Source: Pseudomonas fragi
GTDB taxonomy: Bacteria; Pseudomonadota; Gammaproteobacteria; Pseudomonadales; Pseudomonadaceae
NCBI RefSeq assembly: GCF_900105835.1
Contig: NZ_LT629783.1
Span: 434,001 to 498,000, forward strand
Direction of reading: 5' to 3'
DNA length: 64,000 nucleotides
The translations under genes and the position numbers were made by a program. Numbering within the stretch: the stretch's first letter is position 1; each line of letters starts with the position of its first letter. The notes under the pieces are model-generated. The model did no database searches, was not told the DNA's origin, and was given only the letters and a program-made list of their open reading frames with translations. Below are positions 17,476 through 26,908 of this stretch, in pieces.

Positions 17476-18566
17476 AGACTAAAAACACTATGGGCCTTGC
17501 CCTGGCTGCGCTATTGGGTTGCAGCCTGGTTCACGCCGCCGGGCCTCAGGTGAATATCTACAACTGGTACGACTTTATCGCACCGGACACGATGAAAAAC
17601 TTCCAGGCCGAAACCGGCATAGGCTCGATGTACGACGTGTTCGACAACAGCGATGTGATGCAAAGCAAGCTGATGGCCGGTCGCAGCGGGTATGACGTTG
17701 TTGTGGCCACCGGTGACCTGCTACCCAACCTGATCAAGGCCGGGGTGCTCAAGGAGCTCGATCCGGGGCAGTTGCCCAACCGCGTACACCTGGACCCCGC
17801 CATCCTCGCCAAGATGCAGAGCAATGACCCCGGCAATCGCTATGCCGTGCCGTATTTGTGGGGCACTACAGGGGTGGGTTATGACGTCGACAAGGTCAGG
17901 GCGATTCTTGGGCCGGATGCGCCGGTGGATTCATGGGACCTGATCTTCAAGCCCGAGAACCTGAGCAAATTGAGCCAGTGCGGCGTGGCCATGCTCGATG
18001 CCCCCGGTGAAATCATTCCCATCGCCTTGCACTACCTGGGCTTGCCGTACAACAGTAACCAACCCCAGGACTATGCCAAGGCCGAAGCGTTGCTGCTGAC
18101 GTTACGTCCTTACATCCGCTATTTTGACTCGTCGAAGTTCATTACCGACCTGGCCAATGGCAACATTTGCGTGGTGGTGGGTTGGGCGGGCGGGGTGCAA
18201 GACGCCAAAACCGCCTCGCAGGTGGCCGGCAATGGGCGCAACATCCGCTACAGTATCCCGCGTGAAGGGGCGCCGATGTGGGTTGAGAGCATGGTATTGC
18301 TCAACGACGCGCCCAACCCGCAACAGGGGCTGGCCTTTATCGACTACATGCTGCGCCCGCAGGTGATAGCCCAGACTTCGACCTACCTCAAATATCCCAA
18401 TGCGAACCAGGACGCCAGGCCCCTGATGGACCAGTCGTTGCGCGACAACCCGGATATCTACCCAGGCAAAGAGGTGATGGCAACGTTGTTCCCGCTGGAG
18501 CCACTGGCGCTGAAACTTGAGCGGGTGCGCACGCGGGTGTGGAGCAAGGTTAAAAGCGGAACGTGA
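17472..18566 (+). CDS. PotF-like periplasmic substrate-binding protein (copy 2)
   Basis: A 364-residue paralogue of the 11466-12566 protein, with a signal peptide ending at VHA-A near residue 23. It shows IYNWYDFIAPDTM, PYLWGTTGVGY, APVDSWDLIFKPEN and RVRTRVWSKVKS. Relative to E. coli PotF, the pocket shows Ser38 to Tyr, Tyr40 to Phe, Asp247 to Gly (GWAGG) and Asp278 apparently to Glu (WVES). This points to a ligand other than putrescine. It is translationally coupled to the carbon-nitrogen hydrolase and has no ABC permease nearby, so it must borrow a transporter or act as a sensor component. Confidence 0.85.
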   Translation: MKTKNTMGLALAALLGCSLVHAAGPQVNIYNWYDFIAPDTMKNFQAETGIGSMYDVFDNSDVMQSKLMAGRSGYDVVVATGDLLPNLIKAGVLKELDPGQLPNRVHLDPAILAKMQSNDPGNRYAVPYLWGTTGVGYDVDKVRAILGPDAPVDSWDLIFKPENLSKLSQCGVAMLDAPGEIIPIALHYLGLPYNSNQPQDYAKAEALLLTLRPYIRYFDSSKFITDLANGNICVVVGWAGGVQDAKTASQVAGNGRNIRYSIPREGAPMWVESMVLLNDAPNPQQGLAFIDYMLRPQVIAQTSTYLKYPNANQDARPLMDQSLRDNPDIYPGKEVMATLFPLEPLALKLERVRTRVWSKVKSGT

Positions 18567-18576
18567 AGCAAGCCCT

Positions 18577-18722
18577 CGTAGCAGCTGCCGAAGGAACGAG
18601 GCTGCGTCCGACGACGAAGTCGTCGCAAATTCTGAATGCGCGATTTAGCAGGAAAACCGTGCGTTCAGGTTTTACGATTGCTTCGCAATCGGACGCAGCC
18701 TCGTTCCTTCGGCAGCTGCTAC
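18577..18722. repeat. Large inverted REP of the CGTAGCAGCTGC class
   Basis: Arms CGTAGCAGCTGCCGAAGGA and complement, with inner arms GAGGCTGCGTCCGA and TCGGACGCAGCCTC. It lies between the convergent copy-2 potF-like gene and nikE, and matches the 13774-13920 element in layout. Confidence 0.85.
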
Positions 18723-18743
18723 GGTTGGCGGGTATCAGCGGCT

Positions 18744-19529
18744 TCAGGTCTGCAACTGCGGCTCACGAACGCTCCGGGCCCTCGGCATCGCCGGCAACAC
18801 TGCCTCCTGCAAGGTCCGCGCAGCAGGGTGGGTAAAGCGCATCTGCGCCGTGACCGGCATGTCCTCCACCAGCTTGCCCTCTGCCAATACCACCACCCGC
18901 TGGCAAAAACGCTGCACCAGGCTCAGGTCATGGGTGATCAGCAAAAAGCCGGTGCCGGACTCGCGCCGTACCTGCGTCAGTAAATCCAGAATCTGCACTT
19001 GTAGCACCCGGTCCAGGTTGGACAGGGCTTCATCGAGGATGATCAATTGCGGGCCGATCGCCATGGCCCGGGCAATGCCGGCGCGCTGCAGTTGCCCGCC
19101 GCTCAGTTGTGCCGGAAGCTTGTCGATGTCACGGGCCTCAAGCTGGACTTGCTGGAGCAACTGCTCAACCCGCGCCCTGCACGCCGCGGCGTCCATGTCT
19201 GAAAGATGGCGCAAAGGCTCGGCAATGCTCCAGCCAATGCTGCGCTGGGGATTGAAGGCGCTGAGCGCATCTTGAAAGACCATCTGCACACGCTGTAAAA
19301 ACGGCGGCTGACCCTTGAACACAATGCTGCCCCGGTCGGCGCTTTCCAGGCCCATCAGCAGGCGCGCCAGGGTGCTTTTGCCGCTGCCGCTGCCTCCCAG
19401 CAGGCCAAGGCTTTGACCTTCGTGCAGGTCCAGGTTCAAGCCGCTCAGCACCTGCACCCGATGCCGTTTGCTGAACAGTCCACCGGCGCTGTAGCCGTGC
19501 TCAAGGTCTCGTACTTGAATAAAACTCAT
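18744..19529 (-). CDS. nikE: Nickel ABC transporter ATP-binding protein NikE
   Basis: A 261-residue ABC ATPase of the peptide/nickel family. Walker A GGSGSGKST is at about 43-51, the signature LSGGQLQRAGIARAM around 140-155 and Walker B LIILDEALSNLD follows. It is the last gene of nikABCDE and overlaps nikD by 4 nt. It pairs with NikD to power Ni2+ import. Without the operon it could be taken for DppF/OppF. The divergent nikR and its operator fix the nickel role. Confidence 0.9.
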   Translation of the reverse strand: MSFIQVRDLEHGYSAGGLFSKRHRVQVLSGLNLDLHEGQSLGLLGGSGSGKSTLARLLMGLESADRGSIVFKGQPPFLQRVQMVFQDALSAFNPQRSIGWSIAEPLRHLSDMDAAACRARVEQLLQQVQLEARDIDKLPAQLSGGQLQRAGIARAMAIGPQLIILDEALSNLDRVLQVQILDLLTQVRRESGTGFLLITHDLSLVQRFCQRVVVLAEGKLVEDMPVTAQMRFTHPAARTLQEAVLPAMPRARSVREPQLQT

Positions 19530-20299
19530 GGCGCGCAGCTCTCCATTGTCAATGAGTGGTGCGCCGCCAGCAGCGTGCGCGCTTCCTGGCTTTGCGGGGC
19601 ATTGAACAGTTGGTGCACATCGGCCTGTTCGACGATGCGTCCGTGGGCCATGACGCTGACCTGATCGGCGCAGCGTGCCACCACGCCCATGTCATGGGTG
19701 ATCAACAGCACGCCAAGGTTGCGTTGCTCCACCAGCCGCTGCAGCAGGTCGAGAAAGCGCGCCTGGGCGACCACATCCAGATCGCTGGTGGGTTCGTCGG
19801 CCAGCAAGAAGCGGCTGTCGGCGAGCAGGGCCAGGGCGATCATCATGCGTTGCAACATGCCGCCGCTCAATTGAAAGGCAAATGAGTCCAGTACCCGGCG
19901 GTCATCGTGCAGGCCCACTTCATGCAACGTGGCCTGGATCAGTTGCTCGGCCTCGACCCCGTGCAGGCCACGGGCCTGGAGGGTTTCGAGGGCGTGCTGG
20001 CGCAGGGAGCGCACCGGGTTGAAGGCGCTGCGCGGGTTTTGCAGCACCAGCGCCACCTGGCGCCCGCGCAATTGCGCAGCCGCCACCGGCTGGCCGTCGA
20101 GCAACAGGCTGGCGCCACTGCTGTGTACGCCGGGGGGCAACAGGTCGAGGATGCCCAGGCTGGTCAGCGACTTGCCTGAACCGCTGGCCCCGACCAGCGC
20201 ATGCACCTGACCGGCCTTGAGGGTCAATTCAACGCGGTCGACCAGGGTGCGTTGCCGGTGCTTGAGGGTCAGGCCGCGAATCACCAATGTCTGCTTCAT
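19526..20299 (-). CDS. nikD: Nickel ABC transporter ATP-binding protein NikD
   Basis: A 257-residue ABC ATPase with Walker A GASGSGKS near residue 36, signature LSGGMLQRMMIALAL and Walker B FLLADEPTSDLD, followed by the switch histidine in LLITHD. Both its ends overlap neighbours by 4 nt (nikC upstream, nikE downstream), so the operon is tightly coupled. It forms the heterodimeric ATPase with NikE. Confidence 0.9.
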   Translation of the reverse strand: MKQTLVIRGLTLKHRQRTLVDRVELTLKAGQVHALVGASGSGKSLTSLGILDLLPPGVHSSGASLLLDGQPVAAAQLRGRQVALVLQNPRSAFNPVRSLRQHALETLQARGLHGVEAEQLIQATLHEVGLHDDRRVLDSFAFQLSGGMLQRMMIALALLADSRFLLADEPTSDLDVVAQARFLDLLQRLVEQRNLGVLLITHDMGVVARCADQVSVMAHGRIVEQADVHQLFNAPQSQEARTLLAAHHSLTMESCAP

Positions 20300-21141
20300 T
20301 CCTTGATCTCCGCCAGTACGCTGGGGTCAAGGCGGTCGCGCAAGGCGTCGCCCAGCAGGTTGAAGGCCATCACCGAGATAAAAATCATCAGGCCCGGCCA
20401 CAGCAGCAGTTGCGGCTGGGTCCAGATAAATTCCTTGGCATCGTTGATCATCACCCCCCACTCGGGAGTCGGCGGGCTGACGCCCAGGCCCAGAAAGGAC
20501 AAGCCCGAGACATGCAGCATCATGTGGCCAATGTCCATCGACGCCAATACCAGCAGTTGCCCCACGACGTTGGGCATCACATGCTGGCGCAGCCGGGTCA
20601 GGCGCGAGGCACCGGCCAGTCGCGATGCCAGCACATAGTCACGGTTGCGCTGGGCCAGGACCATGCCGCGCACCATGCGTGCATACCAGGCCCAGTGGGA
20701 CAGGGCGATGGCGATGATCACGTTGGTCAGGCCGGTGCCCAGCAAGGCGATCAGAAAGAACGCCAGCACCAGGGTGGGGAAGGTCAGGAACATGTCGCAC
20801 AGGCGCATCAGGAACATGTCGACCTTGCCCCCGACAATCCCGGCGATACCGCCAATCACCACGCCCAGTACCAACACCAGGCCCAGCACCAGCACCACAC
20901 TGCCCAGGGACAGTTGCGTGCCGACAATCAGCCGCGAGAGTACGTCGCGACCCAGGTGGTCGGTGCCCAGCCAGTGGCTGGCACTGGCGGGCAGCAGGCG
21001 TTCGTCAAGGTTCACCAGAGTGGCGTCGTAAGGCGCCAGCCAGGGGCCGAACAGCGCCATCAACAGCAGCAGGGCGACCAGCGCATAACCGATGCGCGCG
21101 CCGTTTTTTTTGCCTGTGTAAACAGCAGCCACGGTGCTCAT
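20296..21141 (-). CDS. nikC: Nickel ABC transporter permease NikC
   Basis: A 281-residue inner-membrane permease of the BPD-type family with five to six predicted membrane segments. The cytoplasmic EAA loop, which contacts the ATPases, is in the region ending [15 protein letters not shown]. The ATG at 21141 overlaps the nikB stop (ATGA). The longer open frame to 21417 runs inside nikB and is not used. The N-terminal [12 protein letters not shown] stretch is short and cytoplasmic. Confidence 0.9.
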   Translation of the reverse strand: MSTVAAVYTGKKNGARIGYALVALLLLMALFGPWLAPYDATLVNLDERLLPASASHWLGTDHLGRDVLSRLIVGTQLSLGSVVLVLGLVLVLGVVIGGIAGIVGGKVDMFLMRLCDMFLTFPTLVLAFFLIALLGTGLTNVIIAIALSHWAWYARMVRGMVLAQRNRDYVLASRLAGASRLTRLRQHVMPNVVGQLLVLASMDIGHMMLHVSGLSFLGLGVSPPTPEWGVMINDAKEFIWTQPQLLLWPGLMIFISVMAFNLLGDALRDRLDPSVLAEIKE

Positions 21142-22079
21142 GCCATCACCCCCGAGAAACGTGTGCGCGGATCGAGCCAGGCGTAGCAGATGTCCACCAC
21201 CAGATTGCACAGCACCAGCAGGGTGGTCAGCAGCAGGGTGAAGCATTGCATGACCGGGAAGTCGCGGTTGAGCACCGCACTGACCGCAAAACGCCCAACG
21301 CCGGGCCAGGCGAAAATGGTTTCGATCACCAGCGCGCCACCGAGCAGCTCGCCGATGTGCATGCCGGTGGCGGTCACCAGCGGCATCCAGGCATTGCGCA
21401 GGATATGGTCTCGCCATACGCGCTTTTCGTTCAGGCCGCGGGCCCGGGCGTAGAACACGTGTCGATGCTCACGTACATCCAGCAGGCTGGCGCGCAGCAG
21501 CCGGGCGTTGATCGACATCGACATCAGGGCAATCGCCAGCACCGGCATCAGCAGATGCTGCGGGCCGCCACGACCCATCGGCGGCAGCCAGCCCAGCCAC
21601 AGCGAGAACAGCGCTATCAGTAAAAAAGCCAGCCAGAAATTAGGCATCGATACGCCGATAAAGGTGATGAAACGCACCACCTGATCGGGCCAGCGACCTT
21701 TCCAGCGGGCCGCCGCCAGGCCCAGGGGAATGCTCATCACCAGCGTGGTGAGTAACGCCAGTCCGCCCAGTTGCAGGGTCGCGGGCAGGTAATAGAGGAT
21801 GTCATCGAGCACCGGGCGCCCGGTGATATAGGAGATGCCGAAGTCCAGATGCAGGGCATTCCACAGCCAGGTGAGGTATTGCTCGGGCAGTGGCCGGTCC
21901 AGGCCCAGGGCATGGCGCGCCTCGGCCAGCGCGGCGTCGGTGGGCGGGATCTGCGACAGACGCAGGTAGTCCAGGGCCGGGTCGCCGTTGCCCAGGTGCA
22001 GCAGCACAAAGACGATCAATGACACCCCCAACAAAACCGGGATCAGCAGCACAAGCCGCAGGATGATATAGCGCAGCAT
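21138..22079 (-). CDS. nikB: Nickel ABC transporter permease NikB
   Basis: A 313-residue DppB/NikB-type permease. The N-terminal membrane segment ([18 protein letters not shown]) and the periplasmic loop before the transmembrane core are typical. It starts 3 nt after the nikA stop and overlaps nikC by 4 nt. It forms the translocation pore with NikC. Confidence 0.9.
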   Translation of the reverse strand: MLRYIILRLVLLIPVLLGVSLIVFVLLHLGNGDPALDYLRLSQIPPTDAALAEARHALGLDRPLPEQYLTWLWNALHLDFGISYITGRPVLDDILYYLPATLQLGGLALLTTLVMSIPLGLAAARWKGRWPDQVVRFITFIGVSMPNFWLAFLLIALFSLWLGWLPPMGRGGPQHLLMPVLAIALMSMSINARLLRASLLDVREHRHVFYARARGLNEKRVWRDHILRNAWMPLVTATGMHIGELLGGALVIETIFAWPGVGRFAVSAVLNRDFPVMQCFTLLLTTLLVLCNLVVDICYAWLDPRTRFSGVMA

Positions 22080-22082
22080 GGT

Positions 22083-23657
22083 TTAGGGCTTCCCGGTGGT
22101 TGGGTGCATGACTTCAAACGGCACGTCAAACAGCGTGCTGCCGAACTGCACGTTGTCGACGGTCTTGCCGTTGACGCTGATGGCCGTGAGGTGGGAAATC
22201 GGCAGGTACACCGCCTGATCGTGCAGGGTAGTGAGAATTTCGCGGTAATCGTCGGCCCGTTTGGCCTCATCGGTTTCGCCCAGTACCTCGGCGATTTTCC
22301 GGTCGATGGCGTCCTTCATCGGCAGTCCGCGCTGGGCCATGTAATCGGCATGCCCGGCGTAGCGCATGGAGCTGACAAACGAGTGCGGGTCATACGGCGC
22401 GCCCCAGGTGTCGGCGAAGATCATGCCGAACTTGCCCTCGCGCTGGCGTTGCACCAGAGCGCCGTCCTCTTCGGCGCGTAACTTGACCTCGATACCGACC
22501 TTGGCCAGTTCGCCCTGAATGATTTCGGCGAGGTTTTTTTGCAGGGCGCTGGGGCCCAGGAACACCAGTTCGGTGCTCAACAGCTGGCCGTCCTTTTCGC
22601 GAACGCGTTTGCCTGCAGGCATTTGCCAGCCCGCCGCTTCGAGGGTTTTTTTCGCCTGTTCAGGGTCGTAGGGCAGGGCCTTGAGGCCCAGGTCGGCATA
22701 CGGCATGTTGCTGGCGAACAGCGCATCGGCGCGCGGCTCCTGGCCGTGCAGCACCTTGGCGATGATGGTGTCCTTGTCCACGGCCTGATTGATCGCCTGG
22801 CGCACGGCCAGTTCATTGGTCGGTGCCAGAGCGGTGTTCATCGCCACGGTACGGGTGGCCAGGGGTGCGGAAATGGCAGTCTTGAAACCCGAATCGCGCA
22901 GGCGCACAAAGGTGCCGGGGGAGATTTCGCCGTCGGCACCCTGGATCAGGTCAATCTCGCCGGTTTGCAAGGCGATGGCGCGGCTGTCCGGGTCGGAGAT
23001 GACTTTCACCAGTACTGAACCGTAGCCCGGTTTGGCGCCCCAGTAGTGCGCGTTGCGCTCAAAACGGTCGAACTCGCCACGGCGGGTTTGGGTCAGTACC
23101 CAGGGCCCGGTACCCACCGGCACACCGGGCTTGGCGTCGGGAGCGGCAAAGCGCAGCGGACGCACCTGCGCCAGTTCCATCAGGGTCGGGTAATAAGGGT
23201 GTTTGAGGGTGAGCACCAGGGTGTGTTCGTCCGGTGCCTCGACGCGTTCCAGGGTAGAAACCAGTTCCATCCACTGATGGCGCTTGCTGTTGGCGAGCAC
23301 CGCGTCAAGGTTGGCCTTGGCGGCGCTGGCGTTGAAGGGGCTGCCATCACTGAAGGTCACACCTTCGCGCAGGGTAAAGGTGTAGGTCTTGCCGTCGGGC
23401 GACACTTGCCATTGCGTGGCGAGCCAGGGCTCCAGGGTGCCTTGGGCGGTGTAGCGCACCAGGGGTTCATAGACCATCGCCTGGGCATACATCTGGTTGG
23501 GCGAGTAGCCACGAGGGTCGAGCGGGCCGGCGTTGGTCGGCCAGGAGTAGGTAAGCGTGGGGGCCGGCTCGGCGGCCCGGGCCGTGGAAATACCTGTACT
23601 CAGGCAGGCGCCAATCATCCACAAGGCCAGCTGTTTTTTAGTCCGTGACTGCTTCAC
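22083..23657 (-). CDS. nikA: Nickel ABC transporter substrate-binding protein NikA
   Basis: A 524-residue SBP_bac_5 family periplasmic protein that captures nickel, in the family usually as a chelate (for example with histidine). The signal peptide ends near ARAA at residue 28, and YSWPTNAGPLDPRGYSPNQMYAQAMVYEPLVRY is the region of the conserved N-terminal lobe. It starts with GTG, with GGAG 8 nt upstream. It is the first gene of the operon, divergent from nikR across a NikR operator. Oligopeptide-binding proteins are relatives, but operon context is decisive. Confidence 0.9.
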   Translation of the reverse strand: MKQSRTKKQLALWMIGACLSTGISTARAAEPAPTLTYSWPTNAGPLDPRGYSPNQMYAQAMVYEPLVRYTAQGTLEPWLATQWQVSPDGKTYTFTLREGVTFSDGSPFNASAAKANLDAVLANSKRHQWMELVSTLERVEAPDEHTLVLTLKHPYYPTLMELAQVRPLRFAAPDAKPGVPVGTGPWVLTQTRRGEFDRFERNAHYWGAKPGYGSVLVKVISDPDSRAIALQTGEIDLIQGADGEISPGTFVRLRDSGFKTAISAPLATRTVAMNTALAPTNELAVRQAINQAVDKDTIIAKVLHGQEPRADALFASNMPYADLGLKALPYDPEQAKKTLEAAGWQMPAGKRVREKDGQLLSTELVFLGPSALQKNLAEIIQGELAKVGIEVKLRAEEDGALVQRQREGKFGMIFADTWGAPYDPHSFVSSMRYAGHADYMAQRGLPMKDAIDRKIAEVLGETDEAKRADDYREILTTLHDQAVYLPISHLTAISVNGKTVDNVQFGSTLFDVPFEVMHPTTGKP

Positions 23658-23703
23658 ACTGCGTCTCCCTCAATTGATGGCGGTTAGCCTCATCAGATGT
23701 CGG

Positions 23704-23731
23704 GTATGAAGTCTATGTCAAAAGTTCATAA
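23704..23731. promoter_or_regulatory. NikR operator
   Basis: GTATGA at 23704-23709 and TCATAA at 23726-23731 are separated by 16 nt. The E. coli NikR site is GTATGA-N16-TCATAC, so only the last base differs. It lies in the 90-bp region between the nikA start and the nikR start, where it can repress nikABCDE and probably nikR itself. Confidence 0.85.
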
Positions 23732-23747
23732 CTGCGAGGCCAATCAG

Positions 23748-24155
23748 ATGCAACGGGTCACTATTTCGCTGGACGATGCCTTGTTGGCAGCGATTGATGA
23801 GCGGGTAGGCAGCCACGGCTACCAGGGGCGTTCGGAGGCAATACGTGATTTATTGCGCGCCGGGCTGCTGGAGCCGGAGCAGGGCAACCCCGCCAGTGCT
23901 TGTGTTGCGACCCTGAGTTATGTGTATGAGCATGGCACCCGGGAGCTGTCCAAGCGCCTGAACACGGCGTTTCATGAGCACCATGACCTGACCCTGTCGA
24001 CGTTGCATGTGCATCTGGACGAGGGCAAGTGCATGGAAGTCTCGGTGCTCAAGGGATCGGTGGCGGAGGTCACGCAACTCACGCGCCAGGTGATGGCCGA
24101 ACGCGGAGTGCGACATGGCAGTGCGCAGATCATTCCGTTGGGGGATATTGAGTGA
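23748..24155 (+). CDS. nikR: Nickel-responsive repressor NikR
   Basis: A 135-residue ribbon-helix-helix repressor with a C-terminal ACT-like metal domain. MQRVTISLDD forms the DNA-binding strand. The high-affinity nickel ligands H76, H87, H89 and C95 are all present with the same numbering as E. coli NikR. An in-frame start at 23697 would run through the operator. The ATG at 23748 has GAGG 9 nt upstream and gives the usual length. It is divergent from the nikABCDE operon it should repress when nickel is sufficient. Confidence 0.93.
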   Translation: MQRVTISLDDALLAAIDERVGSHGYQGRSEAIRDLLRAGLLEPEQGNPASACVATLSYVYEHGTRELSKRLNTAFHEHHDLTLSTLHVHLDEGKCMEVSVLKGSVAEVTQLTRQVMAERGVRHGSAQIIPLGDIE

Positions 24156-24210
24156 GCCCAGGCCTCTGCGGCAGCGGCAGGCTCGTGTTGAAGGCGTGAC
24201 GGTATTGCCG

Positions 24211-25431
24211 TTAAACCGCGCCCGAACCTGACGACACCGCACACGCTCCGGCCAAATCCCGACTGCGCCGCCACACCAGCCGCCCCAGGGTAATCGCCCA
24301 GTTGCCCAGGGCGATCAGCAGAATGATCCACAGCGATGCTGTCATCCCGTAGCTGACAATCACTCGCCCGGCCAGCCACGGAAAACCGAATACCCCGACA
24401 AAATACCCCATGCTGAACAGCACCAGTGCCTGTGGTGTGTAGCCAGTGGGCGCTTCGTTGGCGGCCAGCCCGTTGATCACCGAATAGGTCAGGCCATAGC
24501 CGACCCCAAGCACCACCGCAGCCAGCAGATAGGTGAGAGCGCTGCTGACAAAAAATATCAGCATCAGCACCGACACCACGATCAGGGCCGTCAGCAGGCA
24601 CGACATCAGATATGGATCGCGCTTGACGATAAACCCTGCGACCAGCAAGCGGCAGGAGATCGCTGCAGTCATAAAGCCCAGGAAAAATAATGCATAATCC
24701 AGCTGGTTAAGTGCGGCATACGAGGTCTGAAAGCTTGACAGTCCCCCGAAAATCGCGCCACCCAGCCCGACCATCACAATGGCAAAGACCGCTTTGGAGC
24801 GCAGCACCAGCGCGGCGGCCCGGGGCGTGATCTTGCACACCGTGACCGGCCCCTGACCCTTGATCTTCGGGCCAAGCAGCAAGAACAACAGGCCACCCAG
24901 CAGGCTGGCGCCGGCCGCCACCGCAAATGCCGCCGCCAGCGGATAACCCAACCCCTGTGCTACACGACCGAGCAGAGGGCCTGTGCCGATCCCGGTCATC
25001 ATGCTGCCCGACAGCAAGGCGAAGTACTTGACCCGTTGCGCGGGCTCAACCAGCAGGGCCACGACAATTGGCCCCAGGGTGTAAAACACCCCCCAGCCCA
25101 ACCCCAGCAGCAAACCGAAGGCCAGCACCGCCGCGCCATAGTCTGGCACGCAGGCGAACCCCACGCAGGCCGCAGCCAGCAGCAACGCACCGGCGGCGAT
25201 GGTGCGGGGCGCACCAAAGCGGTCAGTCAGGTGCCCGGCAAAAACCACCGCAAAAAAGGTACTGAGCATGGCCGCCGAGATGATCGTACCCGCATCCGAT
25301 TCAGTGCCGCCGTGAGCGCTGAGCAGCATGGCCAATAAAAACGTAATGCCGTAGGCCAGTGACAACAGGTAGCTGGCAAGGCAGAACAGGCCGAAAACAA
25401 CCTTGGCCTGAGCGGGTTGGGGGGATGACAT
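24211..25431 (-). CDS. MFS transporter
   Basis: A 406-residue major facilitator with about twelve predicted membrane segments. The loop 2-3 signature DRFGAPR is at about residues 70-76. The substrate is not recognisable. It ends 55 nt after the convergent nikR stop, so a metal or metallophore link is possible but not shown. It is divergent from a SotB-type MFS gene, with a 28-bp dyad in the promoter region between them. Confidence 0.75.
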   Translation of the reverse strand: MSSPQPAQAKVVFGLFCLASYLLSLAYGITFLLAMLLSAHGGTESDAGTIISAAMLSTFFAVVFAGHLTDRFGAPRTIAAGALLLAAACVGFACVPDYGAAVLAFGLLLGLGWGVFYTLGPIVVALLVEPAQRVKYFALLSGSMMTGIGTGPLLGRVAQGLGYPLAAAFAVAAGASLLGGLLFLLLGPKIKGQGPVTVCKITPRAAALVLRSKAVFAIVMVGLGGAIFGGLSSFQTSYAALNQLDYALFFLGFMTAAISCRLLVAGFIVKRDPYLMSCLLTALIVVSVLMLIFFVSSALTYLLAAVVLGVGYGLTYSVINGLAANEAPTGYTPQALVLFSMGYFVGVFGFPWLAGRVIVSYGMTASLWIILLIALGNWAITLGRLVWRRSRDLAGACAVSSGSGAV

Positions 25432-25495
25432 GGGGTCTTCCTTGAGTTTCGATTATGGTTTTGCGTCGAACCTTAATAACAGACAACCCGGCAGA

Positions 25496-25523
25496 CTCAG
25501 GATGCAAACCTTTGAATCCTGAG
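25496..25523. promoter_or_regulatory. 28-bp dyad between divergent MFS genes
   Basis: Outer arms CTCAGGAT (25496-25503) and ATCCTGAG (25516-25523), with inner arms CAAA and TTTG, give 24 symmetric positions of 28. It lies in the 247-bp divergent region, where a terminator is not expected, so a regulator operator is the favoured reading. Confidence 0.55.
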
Positions 25524-25678
25524 ATGGGCCTGTTCTAAACAAACCCGTACAGAAAATTGCCTGATGTTCACCACCGGCCTCGCGAGAAGGCTATAAACTA
25601 CAGACCCATGTGGTTCTGGCTCGAAACCCCCGGTCATGAACCTGTCAGATTACCGATAGCGAGTAGCGCCCCCCTTAA

Positions 25679-26863
25679 ATGACCAACCCCACTTCTACCT
25701 CCCAGACCAACTGGCAGCCGGTTATCGCGCTGGCACTGGCCGCGTTTGTGTTCAATACCACCGAGTTCGTGCCTGTGGGGCTGCTCAGCGCCATCGGTGC
25801 CAGCTTTGACATGACCACGGCCAATGTCGGGTTGATGCTCACCATTTATGCATGGGTGGTATCGCTGGCTTCCCTGCCGATCATGCTGGTGACGCGCAAC
25901 GTCGAACGGCGCAAGTTGCTGCTGGTGTTGTTCGGGCTGTTTATCGTCAGCCATGTGTTATCGAGCCTGGCGAACAGCTTTGGCGTCCTGTTGGTTAGCC
26001 GTATTGGGGTAGCGTTGTCCCACGCCCTGTTCTGGTCGATTACCGCCTCGCTGGCAGTGCGGCTGGCGCCGGAGGGCAAGCAGGTGCAGGCGCTTGGCCT
26101 GCTGGCCACCGGTACTTCGCTGGCGATGGTGATGGGGGTGCCCCTGGGGCGTTTGCTCGGGGAGGCGATGGGCTGGCGTACCACCTTCCTGGTGATTGCC
26201 GGTTTGGCGGTGCTGCTGGTGCTATGGCTGGTGCGCACCTTGCCGTTGTTGCCGAGCCAGAATTCGGGCTCGCTCAGAAGCCTGCCGGTGCTGTTCAAAC
26301 GCCCGGCGCTGGTGGCGGTGTATGTGCTGACTGCGCTGGTCATTACTGCGCAATTCACTGCTTACAGCTATATAGAACCCTTTGTGCAAAACGTGGCGGG
26401 CATGAGCGGCAGCACGGTGACCTTGGTCTTGCTGTTGTTCGGCGGTGCAGGGATTATCGGTTCGTTATGCTTCAGCTGGTTTCACAAGTACGGCCCGCTG
26501 GCTTTCCTGCTGACGGCGGTAGGCCTGCTTGCGCTGTGCCTGTTGCTGTTGTTGCCGGCCAGTAGCTGGATTGGCACCCTGGGGGCGCTGAGCATTGTCT
26601 GGGGGGTTGCGATCATGGCATTCGGGCTGGCGATGCAATCCCGGGTGCTGACACTGGCCCCTGATGCGACCGATGTCGCAATGGCGATGTTTTCCGGTAT
26701 TTACAATATCGGCATCGGCGGTGGAGCGCTGCTGGGCAGCACGGTGGGCAGCCACCTGGGCTTTGCATGGATCGGTCTGGTGGGGGGGACGCTGGCGGGG
26801 CTGGCCCTGGCGTGGTTTGCCTGGACCATGCAGCGGCTCAACCGCAGCGGCTCGACGACTTGA
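25679..26863 (+). CDS. sotB: Sugar efflux MFS transporter, SotB family
   Basis: A 394-residue, twelve-segment MFS protein. The N-terminal stretch [19 protein letters not shown] is typical of SotB/YdeA (arabinose and IPTG efflux) and related DHA1 exporters. The conserved [13 protein letters not shown] and [11 protein letters not shown] segments follow. No strong ribosome-binding site is visible before the ATG. It is followed by a GC-rich terminator shared with mntP. The efflux substrate in Pseudomonas is not established by sequence. Confidence 0.8.
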   Translation: MTNPTSTSQTNWQPVIALALAAFVFNTTEFVPVGLLSAIGASFDMTTANVGLMLTIYAWVVSLASLPIMLVTRNVERRKLLLVLFGLFIVSHVLSSLANSFGVLLVSRIGVALSHALFWSITASLAVRLAPEGKQVQALGLLATGTSLAMVMGVPLGRLLGEAMGWRTTFLVIAGLAVLLVLWLVRTLPLLPSQNSGSLRSLPVLFKRPALVAVYVLTALVITAQFTAYSYIEPFVQNVAGMSGSTVTLVLLLFGGAGIIGSLCFSWFHKYGPLAFLLTAVGLLALCLLLLLPASSWIGTLGALSIVWGVAIMAFGLAMQSRVLTLAPDATDVAMAMFSGIYNIGIGGGALLGSTVGSHLGFAWIGLVGGTLAGLALAWFAWTMQRLNRSGSTT

Positions 26864-26870
26864 ATAAAAC

Positions 26871-26901
26871 GGGGGGGGCTGGCGCAAGGCCGGCCCCCCC
26901 C
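26871..26901. terminator. Bidirectional intrinsic terminator
   Basis: A G8/C8-rich stem with an internal GGC/GCC helix and short loop lies between convergent sotB and mntP. On the minus strand the stem is followed by GTTTTATT, giving a proper U-tract for mntP. Confidence 0.8.
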
Positions 26902-26908
26902 GGCAGTG

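Noticed and set aside
23697..23747. Extended NikR N-terminus from 23697
   Set aside because: The extension covers the NikR operator, and E. coli ligand numbering fits exactly from the ATG at 23748.
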